A program made the position numbers and the translations under genes. Shown here piece after piece: positions 46,854 through 56,396 of a stretch of DNA of 64,000 bases. Position 1 is the stretch's first letter; every line of letters starts with the position of its first letter. The notes beneath the pieces were generated by a model, which worked only from the letters and a program-made list of their open reading frames with translations, made no database searches and was not told the DNA's origin. Source of the stretch: Acanthococcus lagerstroemiae (lineage: Eukaryota > Arthropoda > Insecta > Hemiptera > Eriococcidae); NCBI GenBank assembly GCA_031841125.1, contig CM063114.1, forward strand, positions 59,707,053 through 59,771,052, given 5' to 3'.

Positions 46854-47559
46854 TCCCGGCCCCCGGAGGGGGCTGGGGCCCCCACTTAGGGGGGGCACCC
46901 AAGGTGTTTCCCCCTGGTCGGGGGCCTCGGCCACTGATGAAGGGACAAGGTGGCACATCATCTACCGGGCGCGTCCCCAGGTGGCGGATAGGGGGGCAGT
47001 GGATGGAGGACTCAACCTCCATCTGCTGTGCCAGAAATGGCCGCGGACCACTGTGCAATGCTCTTTTCGGCGGGTCCAGGAGCATTAGAAGTAAAGAAAT
47101 ATGGAACCCACACGTTTTGGCCATAGTAAAATTAAAATTCAAAATTCTCGTCCTTGGCCTGGCCAGTGGTGACTGTCTGTGGGGCTGGTGGCGACACGCC
47201 TTCACGTCTGGATGGGGGGCGCCTTCACGTCCGACTGTCGGGTTACGTACTGCGTCCCCTTGACAGGTTACGTACCGCGTTGTTGTCGCTGGGTCTGCGG
47301 GCAGTGTCTCTGGACGGGGAAAAACCAGGCGATAGGAGAAGGAAAACTCCGACAGACAAACCCGGGAGCATCCTTCAGTCAAATCTATCATACTATCAGG
47401 GACCACTTGCTCCTTTAACTCTACTTCTTCTCTTTACTACTCTTTCCTATCTTTCTTCCAATTTTCGCTAAATTTCTACCATCACTTCCGGGCCTCTTCT
47501 GCTCGGGTTAAGTATGGGACCCTGCCTGTAATGGGTAGAATCATTCAACTAGAGCAACC
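46854..47559 (+). promoter_or_regulatory. Element B 5' leader, shared for the first ~500 nt
   Basis: The first ~250 nt are almost identical to A, C and D. The next ~250 nt are similar with small indels, up to GAGAAGGAAAACTCCGACAG near 47355. After that the sequence is unrelated to the other leaders and is shorter. Confidence 0.8.
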
Positions 47560-49677
47560 ATGATGGACAACTATAGTGATGATGAACGTGCCGGATCGGA
47601 TACGGCGAAAGGGCTTACGCCAGTCAACACGGCTGCTGGCGAGGGTCCTAGGGTGTCGTCCCTAAATCATGCAAGGCCGCACACGACAGCAACTGGTACT
47701 ATCTCCAGCCAGTTCAGGTCGTCAACCAAGAATGGAGAGCAGCACACCGCCAACCCGGCGGCACAACAACAACAACAACAGCGACCTCAACTGTGTCCAA
47801 ACTCGGACACTGACGAGGACGAGGACGAGAGGATGGCGGTAGACAGAGCCCGCATTGCCAACCTGCTGGTGCAGACGACAGCAGGTAACAAAACAACAAC
47901 CACAACAGCAAACACAGGCGGCCGACGGTTTGGTTATGGAATCAAACCGAAGAACCGACTGTATGGCACTCCGGGAAGACAACCCGGAGAAACGATGCAG
48001 CAATTCCGAAGCCGCAGGGTTAGGGAAGGCCTCGCCGCTGCCGCTATTGTAGCGGGGGCGCAGAGCCGTTCCAAACCCCCGCCAATCAAGAAACGGGCCA
48101 AACGGGCCATCGAGAGCAGCTCACCCTCGGCCACTTCAGGGGATGACATGGCCCAAAGGCCACCAAGACAGGACGAAATGCAGCGCCTCCTATCCTTAGT
48201 GGAGGGGCTGCAGAAGCAGATGACGCAGCTTCAGCTGGAGCTGCAGCACAGCAACCGCGAACGAGATCGACTCGCAAAGGAGCTGGCAGCAGAGAGGCAG
48301 AAGAACGCCCAGATGACTGGCCCAGCGACAGCAGCCAGTACAGGACCCACAACCGCAGCAGTCGACCGTCAAATCAAGGACACGGTCAACGAGCTGCTCG
48401 CGCCGTTCCTAGAGGCGCTCAACCTAAGGAGCGGCAAACCAGCACCTACCAAGCCGGCCTCCAAGTCGGCAACCAACCAGACCTCTAAGCCGGCCTCCAA
48501 GTCGGCAACCAAGCCGGCACGGACCTTGGACAGCGGACCTAAGCCGGCAACAGCTGGGACAACCCCACAGCCAGGAACCACCAATGCTCCGCCCAGCACT
48601 GCAGCAAAGTCCATCCCCACCCAGGCTGCACCAACATACGCAGACAAGGTGAGGAAATCGACTCCACCGACGCGAATGGATGACGGATTCACGGTCGTCC
48701 AGAGCCGGCGGCAGCGCAGGAGGAACGCGCAGCCCACCCAACCAGCCGCAGCAGCAGCGCCACCAACAACACAAACGCCGGGGAAGAAGAAGAGGAAGCC
48801 TTCCCGCCGGAACAGGAAGCAAACGATCTCCGACTCGGCAGTCCTAGTGCTGCCAACCATGGCTGGAACCAAGGCTCTGACCGTGCTGGAGCAAGGGACC
48901 ATCAACCCGCGGCAGTTTGGGATCCACACCAGTGTGCAATTCCCATCCGGTGCCGCTCTGTTCCGGTGTGCTACCCCAGACCAGGCCTCCGCTCTCAAAG
49001 AGGACCTGAAGAAGAATGGCGCAGTCACCGTGAAGGAGCCACCTAAGCCACGGATAGCGGAGGCCCGTGTCCACGCAGTACCGGCAGCTGTCACCGAGCA
49101 TGACCTAGCGGAGGCAGTCCGAGCCCGTACCGGCCTTGCACCACAAAAAGTTATATTTGTGGCATACAAGGCCCAGGGAGCACGCGGAAAAATTGCCGTC
49201 TTACAGGTCTGCCCGGAGCTCTTCAGGAAACTGCAGACTACCCGATCAGTCAAACTTGGATGGGGGCAGACGTGCCCCATCAACACCAGCCCCGTCCTTC
49301 CTCGGTGCACCAAGTGTCTACTGCTTGGGCACCGCGAGAAGCATTGCGGAGCAAGCTCACCAGCAACCAACGCAGACGATACCCCAAATAGCTGTCGAGA
49401 CTGCCGCGCCTTCAACGCGCGGGTCAGGGAGAGTGGTCTAGGCCGGTCTCGGTGCCGGTTCACGGACCACCCAACCGGATCAACGCAGTGCCCAACCAAG
49501 AGAGCACTCCAAAGGAAGTATGAGGCCATCCCGCAGGCCAAAGTCATCGTTGAAGACGTGAGAGAGGCCTCACAATCTTCCGGTTCAACAACGGCTACAG
49601 CAGGTGATGCAGCCAGTAGCAGCGCAGCCTCGAACCATGGACAAACCATGGAGGTTACGGACCAATATGATGACTGA
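47560..49677 (+). CDS. Element B ORF1 (Gag-like, 705 aa)
   Basis: Intact. Ala/Thr/Gln-rich N-terminus, a PGETMQQFRSRR motif at ~142-153 matching the A and C motif, and a coiled coil at ~203-250 (RLLSLVEGLQKQMTQLQLEL...). A short repeated stretch KPASKSAT occurs three times at ~298-320. The conserved C-terminal part starts at ~425 (SAVLVLPTMAG, VQFPSGAALFRC). Zinc knuckle CTKCLLLGHREKHC at ~583-596 is followed by CRDCRAFNARVRESGL...H...C. GC content is visibly higher than in element C. Two adjacent ATGs stand at the start; I take the first. Confidence 0.93.
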   Translation: MMDNYSDDERAGSDTAKGLTPVNTAAGEGPRVSSLNHARPHTTATGTISSQFRSSTKNGEQHTANPAAQQQQQQRPQLCPNSDTDEDEDERMAVDRARIANLLVQTTAGNKTTTTTANTGGRRFGYGIKPKNRLYGTPGRQPGETMQQFRSRRVREGLAAAAIVAGAQSRSKPPPIKKRAKRAIESSSPSATSGDDMAQRPPRQDEMQRLLSLVEGLQKQMTQLQLELQHSNRERDRLAKELAAERQKNAQMTGPATAASTGPTTAAVDRQIKDTVNELLAPFLEALNLRSGKPAPTKPASKSATNQTSKPASKSATKPARTLDSGPKPATAGTTPQPGTTNAPPSTAAKSIPTQAAPTYADKVRKSTPPTRMDDGFTVVQSRRQRRRNAQPTQPAAAAAPPTTQTPGKKKRKPSRRNRKQTISDSAVLVLPTMAGTKALTVLEQGTINPRQFGIHTSVQFPSGAALFRCATPDQASALKEDLKKNGAVTVKEPPKPRIAEARVHAVPAAVTEHDLAEAVRARTGLAPQKVIFVAYKAQGARGKIAVLQVCPELFRKLQTTRSVKLGWGQTCPINTSPVLPRCTKCLLLGHREKHCGASSPATNADDTPNSCRDCRAFNARVRESGLGRSRCRFTDHPTGSTQCPTKRALQRKYEAIPQAKVIVEDVREASQSSGSTTATAGDAASSSAASNHGQTMEVTDQYDD

Positions 49678-52600
49678 TCTCCGTATCCTCTATGCAAACA
49701 CCAACCACAGCCCTCGCGCCATGGATGTGGCCCTCCTGGCCGCACGCGATGAGGAAGCAGACATCATTGCCATCACAGAGCCTCACCCGGACAACGGTCA
49801 ACTGCGAGTCCCTGGATGGAAACAGGTGAGCAAGAGCAGAGTGTCGCTGCTCATCCGGAATGACATCCACCATACACCGCTATCGAGCCTGCACGACGAC
49901 GTGGTGGCGGTGAACATAGGGCGCATCTCCATTCTGAGCGTCTATGCTTCACCCAACGAGCCGCTAGATGGAAAACTCACCGGTCTATCGGAAACCCTAC
50001 TGGCGGCACACGAGCAAGTGTGCATACTCGGAGACTTCAACTGCCGAACAGCCTTGCTCCCAGGATTCCAAAGCAACGCCAGAGGAAGACGCCTGGAGGA
50101 GTTCCTGCACCTTCACAGACTCGCAATCGTCAACGACGGGACACCAACATACCACCGAGCCGGGCACTGGGGAGTAAACGACTACTTTCTGCTACCCGAG
50201 CACTCGGCGGCCAGATCGCGAGTCCGTGTGCTCGAAACAGACTCCCTCTCGGATCACGCTCTGCAGCTAGTCACTATCAGCGCTGATGGAGAGATCAACC
50301 GCAGACCACCTTTCACACGCCTCAACCTGGAGAGGCTGGTCCGGGAGGTCGAACAGCTGGACCTCGGCTCCTGTCCGACTCCTGCATCGCCAGACCAGAT
50401 TGACGGGTACGCCCTGCGCCTTCAGATCCAGCTGCAGGGCGCCATTGACGCGGCCTCTGAATCGTTGGAGCGGAAGCCGCCGATCCACTGGTGGACTGCC
50501 GAGCTGGCACCACTCAAAAGACTGCTGACGAAGATCAACACGCGGCTTAGGAGAAGCCGTGACCCCATAGGGTCGGCAGTGCTCTGCGAGGTACAGCGCA
50601 CCATCCGCCGGGCGTACAGGAAGGCGATGAAGGAAGCGAAGCACGCAGCGTGGCGTGCCTTTTGCACTTCTGACAGGCCCTGGGGCAAGGCCTACACCGT
50701 CAGCAAGGGCTCGGAACGCGCAGCAATTCCCTATCTCCGCCGAGGCGACGGAACATACACGACAAGCGAGGAAGAGTCAACCAAACTGCTGCTTGCCGCG
50801 AAGTTTGCTGTTGAGCCGACCCTCGGCTACGCAGTGGACACCACCAACATCAGAGGCAGCGCCGGGCCACCACCCAAGGTGACCACCGGTCTGGTGACCA
50901 AGCTGACGAAGAACTTGGCCAACCGGAGAGCGCCAGGACCAGACCGGATCAACCATAAAACGTTGAAAACACTACACAAGTGCCATCCAACGGTGCTTCC
51001 ACGCCTGTACACGGCCTGCCTGACCATCGGACACTTTCCCGCCCTCTGGAAACTAGGCCGCGTGGTATTTGTGCCCAAACCACGCAAGGATCCGGAGCTG
51101 GCAGACAGCTATCGCCCCATCACCCTGCTGTCAGTCATGGGGAAGACGCTGGAACGAGTGCTGAAAACCCACATCAACCGTCACCTCGAGGATGAAAACC
51201 TGCTGGACCCGCGGCAATACGGCTTCAGGGCTCACCGTTCAACAGAACACGCAGTAGTGGCGGCCGTCTCATCCATCCAGGAGCACCGATCCAGAAACGC
51301 GATGACTGCTGTTCTGTCGCTTGACATCCGCGGCGCTTTCGACAACGCCTGCTGGACAACCGCCATGACGACGCTGCAGGAGATGCGCTTTCCGCACTTT
51401 GTCATAGCCACACTTGGTAGCTACTTCAGCAACCGCCACATCATCAACGGGGACGTGTCGTGGCCGCTCCAGAGAGGCTGCCCCCAAGGATCAGTACTGG
51501 GGCCAGTCCTGTGGAACATCAGCTATAACTCGACGCTTGCACCGATCAGCTCGGGAATTTCGGTGCAGGCATACGCTGACGACACTCTGCTGATCTGTAG
51601 CGCCGAGACCTTCGAGGAACTGCAGCGCACTGTCGCGCTGGCTACAAACACGATAATTGCTCGACTTGCGGCCAAGGGTCTGGAGCTGAACGCCAGCAAG
51701 ACGGAAGCGCTGTTGCTGTGTCGCCGGAGAAGCAGACTACCGGACCAGATCCAACTGCCAGTTGGAGAAGGAACAGTGGTGCGCCCAAAACCATCGATGC
51801 GGTACCTTGGAGTGGTACTCGATGACGAGCTCTCATGGGTGGAACACATTCGACAAGCTACCGACAGAGCAGCCAACTCACTCCCCGTCCTGACCCGAAT
51901 ATGCACCAACATGTTCGGGTACAGCTTCAGAGCGAGACGGACTATGGTGCAGGGATGCGTGCAGACGCACCTGCTATACTGTAGTTCCGTCTGGTACCAT
52001 CGGGCAGTCCTGCGTACAGCACGGCAGCCACTCATGTCAGTGCAGAGGAAAGCTGCACTCCTGTGCATCCGCGCCTACCGGACTGTAAGCCAGGAAGCGT
52101 CTCTAGTCCTGGCCGACCTCGCTCCGATAGATCTCGCCATCCATGAGCGGTCAGTACTGTGGCTACTTCGCCACGGCCTGCCAGTCAGCAACTGGGGACC
52201 TTACCCCCAAGTCACCCGTACCAGAGCGGGCAAGTTCCGGATAATGACGGTGGGTGCCGCTGCTGCGGACCACACAGACTACGACGAGGCGGACATTGAT
52301 CGCACCAGCGGGAGCGAAGAGGAGGAAGCAGATGTCGCCTCCGCTGGTGGGATACCATTCGTGCAGCTGGCCAAGCGGTACCGCCGCATCACCGACAAAT
52401 GCTGGGAGAAACGCTGGAAAGATGCGTCCACGGGGCGGTGGACGCACTCTATCTTCCCTACCATCAGTGCCAGACGTAGATCCGAGATAACCCTATCGTT
52501 CTGGACTACCCAGGCGCTGACCGGACACGGATGCTTTGCGGAGTTCCTCCATAAGATGCGCCGGCGCGACAGTCCACGTTGCGAGTGCGCTGCCGGACCG

Positions 52601-52789
52601 ATGCAGTCAGCTGAACACATCCTCACCGAGTGCGCTCTGACTGGACCACACGTACCTGTTCCCCCACCAATGGCCACACCGGCAGAATGGAGAAAGTGGG
52701 CCAACTTTGCTGCAAAGACAGTGCGACGACTGTGGGAGGCAGAGAACCCTCTGTTTCCAGTGGCAGCACCGAATGACGACGACGAGTAA
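49667..52789 (+). CDS. Element B ORF2 (APE endonuclease-reverse transcriptase, ~1040 aa)
   Basis: Intact. The likely start is one of two adjacent ATGs (49667 or 49670), overlapping the ORF1 end by 8-11 nt. The upstream in-frame extension to 49604 is probably untranslated in this frame. Endonuclease motifs: LYANTNHSPRAMD, IAITEPHPDN, CILGDFNCRTALL, NDYFLLP and DSLSDHAL. Reverse transcriptase: RAPGPDRINHKTLK, FVPKPRKDPE, YRPITLLSVMGKTLERVL, SLDIRGAFDNACW, GCPQGSVLGPVLWN and YADD at 51572-51583. C-terminal CCHC-type knuckle: CECAAGPMQSAEHILTEC. An acidic insertion (EEEEADVAS) sits before the C-terminal conserved GHGCFAEFLH block. Nicks the CCTAA strand and primes on it by inference from the insertion polarity. 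Confidence 0.95.
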   Translation: MMTDLRILYANTNHSPRAMDVALLAARDEEADIIAITEPHPDNGQLRVPGWKQVSKSRVSLLIRNDIHHTPLSSLHDDVVAVNIGRISILSVYASPNEPLDGKLTGLSETLLAAHEQVCILGDFNCRTALLPGFQSNARGRRLEEFLHLHRLAIVNDGTPTYHRAGHWGVNDYFLLPEHSAARSRVRVLETDSLSDHALQLVTISADGEINRRPPFTRLNLERLVREVEQLDLGSCPTPASPDQIDGYALRLQIQLQGAIDAASESLERKPPIHWWTAELAPLKRLLTKINTRLRRSRDPIGSAVLCEVQRTIRRAYRKAMKEAKHAAWRAFCTSDRPWGKAYTVSKGSERAAIPYLRRGDGTYTTSEEESTKLLLAAKFAVEPTLGYAVDTTNIRGSAGPPPKVTTGLVTKLTKNLANRRAPGPDRINHKTLKTLHKCHPTVLPRLYTACLTIGHFPALWKLGRVVFVPKPRKDPELADSYRPITLLSVMGKTLERVLKTHINRHLEDENLLDPRQYGFRAHRSTEHAVVAAVSSIQEHRSRNAMTAVLSLDIRGAFDNACWTTAMTTLQEMRFPHFVIATLGSYFSNRHIINGDVSWPLQRGCPQGSVLGPVLWNISYNSTLAPISSGISVQAYADDTLLICSAETFEELQRTVALATNTIIARLAAKGLELNASKTEALLLCRRRSRLPDQIQLPVGEGTVVRPKPSMRYLGVVLDDELSWVEHIRQATDRAANSLPVLTRICTNMFGYSFRARRTMVQGCVQTHLLYCSSVWYHRAVLRTARQPLMSVQRKAALLCIRAYRTVSQEASLVLADLAPIDLAIHERSVLWLLRHGLPVSNWGPYPQVTRTRAGKFRIMTVGAAAADHTDYDEADIDRTSGSEEEEADVASAGGIPFVQLAKRYRRITDKCWEKRWKDASTGRWTHSIFPTISARRRSEITLSFWTTQALTGHGCFAEFLHKMRRRDSPRCECAAGPMQSAEHILTECALTGPHVPVPPPMATPAEWRKWANFAAKTVRRLWEAENPLFPVAAPNDDDE

Positions 52790-53423
52790 CCGCATGTAGG
52801 AGTACCAGCAACATCAACAACAAGAACTCAAAGAGCCGTATGAATCACCGAACAAGGACCCTGAAAACGGAAGGAAGGTGCTCCGGCAGGAGGAGAAGTG
52901 GGTAAGAACGGTTGAAAGTGAAGGGATATGCCCGGTGACAGCTATCACTGGTTGATGACCCTGGATCTGGAAACTGATAGACTACACGATAGGATATGGT
53001 AGAATATAATAGAACATATTAGGTTACCTTAATTGTAGGTCATCTTAATTATAAGTAATTTAGAACGCCTGTGCGCTGCTCCCTGTTTCTGCGGAAAACC
53101 TACTCGAAGGTATGCGGAACAGTAGAGGAGAACATAGAGTGTTACTATTTGTACTTACGCATGAAGCCAGCCACCCAGGAAGCATCACCCCCCTCCACGC
53201 GGGCCTAACCGGGCAACGGACCCCATTTGGACTTAGGGGTCCGGCAAGGGTGTGGGGCATGGCGGCAAGTGACTGACCCCATTTGGTCTAGGGTTCAGTC
53301 AATGCACCAAAAAAAATGGACAGTTTGGCTACAAGTCCTACAGAAATTTAAATTGAAAACAAGAAAAGAGACTATTTGGCTCAGAAAGTCCATACCAAAA
53401 ATAAAAAAAAAAAAAAAAAAAAA
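52790..53423 (+). other. Element B 3' UTR and poly(A)
   Basis: At ~53198-53270 a block with GGGCCTAACCGGG, GGACCCCATTTGG and GGGGTCCGGCAAG can pair with itself. Element C has a matching block before its own poly(A). Poly(A) runs to 53423 and is followed by GGTTAGG. Confidence 0.75.
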
Positions 53424-53441
53424 GGTTAGGTTAGGTTAGGT
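53424..53441 (+). repeat. (TTAGG)n between elements B and C
   Basis: GGTTAGGTTAGGTTAGGT, about 3.5 units, between B's poly(A) and C's first base. Confidence 0.93.
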
Positions 53442-54537
53442 TCCCGGCCCCCGGAGGGGGCTGGGGCCCCCACTTGGGGGGCACCCAAAAGGTGTTTCCC
53501 CCTGGTCGGGTGCCTCGGCCACTGATGAAGGGACAAGGTGGCACATCATCTACCGGGCGCGTCCCCAGGTGGCGGATAGGGGGGCAGTGGATGGTGGACT
53601 CAACCCCCATCTGCTGTGCCAGAAATGGCCGCGGACCACTGTGCAATGCTCCTTTTGGCGGGTCCAGGAGCATTAGTAGTAAGAAGTATGGAACCCACAT
53701 GTCTTGGCCTTGTTCAAAATCCAAAATTCGTCGCTCTTGGCCTGGCCAGTGGGGCTGGTCTGGGGGGCTCGGTGGCGGCACGCCTTCACGTCTGAAGGGG
53801 GGCGCCTTCACGTCCGACTTGTCGGGTTACGTACTGCCGTCCCCTGACAGGTTACGTACTGCCGTGTCGGTGCCGGTTCCGCGGAGAGCACTGCTGGACA
53901 GGGAAAATCCAGGCGATAGGAGAAGGAAAACTCCGACAGATAAACCCACCTGGTACTCCGCATTGCATAGGGAGATGGCTAGCGACCCGGGTCGCATTGC
54001 ACATGCCAAATCCCCAGGCTCAACAGCAATGTTGTGGCCGGTGGACTCCAGGGACAGCCAAGCTGCAGAGCACGAGGGCCGGCCCTCAGCAGCAAGGAAT
54101 AGGGGAAGCTGCGGTCTTTGCGAACTCGAACCGGCTATTTAACGTAAGTTAATATAAGATGTAATAAAATAAGATCGCGCCCCCAAACATGCGGACCTCT
54201 CCCCGCATGCCACTGTCACCCTCCTTCCTACCATTCCCCCATCACACACCTCACCGTCCTGGCCGAGGAACAGTCACCCCCTCCGGCTATCACCTTTCAC
54301 CAAGAATTGGGTCATACTGGGAAGTAAGCGACTTCCTGTAGCCCAGTGCGATATGGGAGTATGACTCGAGGGTCCTGCACCTATCTCTTCACCTCACCTT
54401 ACCTTCCTCAAACTCCCCCTCCCCCAACCCCCCTCACGTGTACTCTTATTCACCTCTGTCAAAATCACCTCACCCCCTTCCAGCAGGGCAAAACTGGCGC
54501 AGTCCACCTGCGATAATGGCGGAGTCAGGGACATGAA
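53442..54537 (+). promoter_or_regulatory. Element C 5' leader, shared with A and D
   Basis: The same GC-rich self-complementary start, the same CGCCTTCACGTC and TTACGTACTGCCGT repeats, the same GGGTCATACTGGGAAGTAAG block near 54309. A few indels and substitutions relative to A. Identity falls abruptly inside ORF1. Confidence 0.8.
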
Positions 54538-56394
54538 ATGACCACAATTAAGAAAACGCCGGCCGGTGCAAGCCCGGTACCCGGTACTTTGGAGGTTGGC
54601 TCCGTTGCCTCCATTGGATCGAAAGCCAACGAAACGAGCACAACCACATCTCTGCAAGATACAAAGAAACCATACCCAAAGAAGAAGATTCCACACCCAG
54701 TACCTGTGAACAAGTCAGCAAAGACCCACCTTGATCGTATCAGGAACCTTGGGTTCCGAAACTTCGAATACCTTCCGTTTCACTACTGGGAGCCCAAGCT
54801 TGATGATGAGACTGATTCTGAATTCCGCAGCAGGCGACAGAAGGAGACGCAGCTGATGACCAAGTTTCTGGAAGAAAAAGAAACAGAAGAACCAGACGAC
54901 TCAAATGTCTCAATTCATGATGTGCAGGAAGCTGAAATCGCCCACCTGAAGGAGAGAATGGCAAAACTTGAGGAGCGCAATAAGAGAGCCACCAACGAGC
55001 TTGAGTCCGAGCGTTTGGCGAGAATCCGTGCTGAAAAAGAAATAGCAGAACATAAGAAAAATCAGCAACCTACAGCTCCATCCATCACTCCAAATCTGGA
55101 TAAGGAGCTGAAAAAATTAATCGACCAGATTACAGAGGAAAGAAGACTCCGGAAGAACGCCGAGGCGGAGATCATTAAGTTGAAGGAGCAACTGAAGCCA
55201 GCTCCTGTACTTCCAGCAACTTCTCCCACTCCAGAAAACTCACCTTCAGAGGACCACCTCGCCAGCCTCATTGGCAGGATAATTGAGGAAAAAATGAGGA
55301 ACTGGATCCCTCAACTGCTGGCAAACCGGCAGCTACAGTCCAACCCAGTGCAGCAACGGCGTCCTCCCTGTACTAGCATTGATCCCGAGCCCCCTGAAAC
55401 ATTGGGCAGTGTCTCCACACCCCTGGACATAAGGGAAGTACAATACCCAATAGCCCAGCAGAGGAAGGATAGGCGCAAGGCGAGGCCTAACAAAACTGCT
55501 GCCTCCTTGAATGCACATGATATGACTCGAAACTCTCCATCTCTAGAGCAGCAGCCTCCTCGTACCTACCTGGACACAGCGAAATCTAGAGCACCAGTGA
55601 AGAAAAAACCCACACCTCCTGGGCCCCACCCCCTAGCCCCCGCTCCGAGTAATCCAGCTGCCCAGACAAGCAAATGCAAGAAGCTCCTGATCCTCCCACC
55701 ATCCGAAGGTAAAGTTACTGATGTGCTGAAAGCAAACAATATTCTGCCTCGCAATTCCGGCATTAACAACGTCATCCAGTTCAGTAGTGGAGCTGCATTG
55801 CTCCGAGTCGACGAACTAAAAGCAGCAGAGACACTATCTAAGATCACCAATGCTGGTTTAAAGATGAAAAAAGACAAGAAAATCGACCAGTTTGAAATAA
55901 GAATTCATGGGATTGTAGGTTCCACTAAAACTGATGTGGAGGAGGACATCGCGGCACTGACGGGCCAGCTCCCAGCTGAAGTCCTTCTACTCCCATATAA
56001 AAACCCCGGCCAAGCAGGATCCAACATCGCAGTAATTAAATGTGACAGAAAACTATATGACAACCTATCCTCCCGGAGATCTGTCCTTATTGGTTACTCT
56101 AGATGCCGCATAGACTCTAAGCCAAGCCTAATGCGTTGCAACAACTGTATGGTATTTGGACATACCAAAAACCACTGCCCTGGTATCCCATCAAAAGTCA
56201 AGGAGCTGATGGAGAGGTCTCCTAACGCATGCCTTGACTGCAGGATTTTCAACTCTAGGGTTGTAGATGCTGGCCTCCCCAGATCTCGTCTTCGAAAAAC
56301 TGCCCATCAGGCAGGTTCCAGCCAATGCCCTACAAAAGCGGCTCTCCTCAGAAAATACCTTCTGGCCAGGAGGCCAGGATTTGAACCAGTATAG
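54538..56394 (+). CDS. Element C ORF1 (Gag-like, 618 aa)
   Basis: Intact. Residues ~7-35 (TPAGASPVPGTLEVGSVA...SKANETS) parallel element A's N-terminus. The remainder is a different sequence. A DETDSEFRSRR motif at ~90-100 matches the ES/ET...F/Y-x-SR motif of A and B. Coiled coil at ~130-217 (AEIAHLKERMAKLEERNKRA...). The conserved C-terminal part contains KLLILPPSEG and IQFSSGAALLRV. Zinc knuckle CNNCMVFGHTKNHC, then CLDCRIFNSRVVDAGLPRSR...H...C. The stop TAG at 56392-56394 precedes the ORF2 ATG by two bases. Confidence 0.93.
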   Translation: MTTIKKTPAGASPVPGTLEVGSVASIGSKANETSTTTSLQDTKKPYPKKKIPHPVPVNKSAKTHLDRIRNLGFRNFEYLPFHYWEPKLDDETDSEFRSRRQKETQLMTKFLEEKETEEPDDSNVSIHDVQEAEIAHLKERMAKLEERNKRATNELESERLARIRAEKEIAEHKKNQQPTAPSITPNLDKELKKLIDQITEERRLRKNAEAEIIKLKEQLKPAPVLPATSPTPENSPSEDHLASLIGRIIEEKMRNWIPQLLANRQLQSNPVQQRRPPCTSIDPEPPETLGSVSTPLDIREVQYPIAQQRKDRRKARPNKTAASLNAHDMTRNSPSLEQQPPRTYLDTAKSRAPVKKKPTPPGPHPLAPAPSNPAAQTSKCKKLLILPPSEGKVTDVLKANNILPRNSGINNVIQFSSGAALLRVDELKAAETLSKITNAGLKMKKDKKIDQFEIRIHGIVGSTKTDVEEDIAALTGQLPAEVLLLPYKNPGQAGSNIAVIKCDRKLYDNLSSRRSVLIGYSRCRIDSKPSLMRCNNCMVFGHTKNHCPGIPSKVKELMERSPNACLDCRIFNSRVVDAGLPRSRLRKTAHQAGSSQCPTKAALLRKYLLARRPGFEPV

Positions 56395-56396
56395 TC

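Larger units (their letters stand above)
46854..53423 (+). mobile_element. Element B: intact SART/TRAS-like non-LTR retrotransposon
   Basis: About 6.6 kb. Both ORFs are uninterrupted, the 5' start matches A, C and D, and the 3' end is poly(A) joined to GGTTAGG. The size and ORF lengths (705 and ~1040 residues) are close to silkworm SART1 as I recall. Candidate autonomous copy. Confidence 0.93.

Noticed and set aside
48369..49745. 458-codon minus-strand frame opposite element B ORF1
   Set aside because: High-GC antisense frame with no start context or recognisable domain. The sense strand encodes a clear zinc-knuckle protein.
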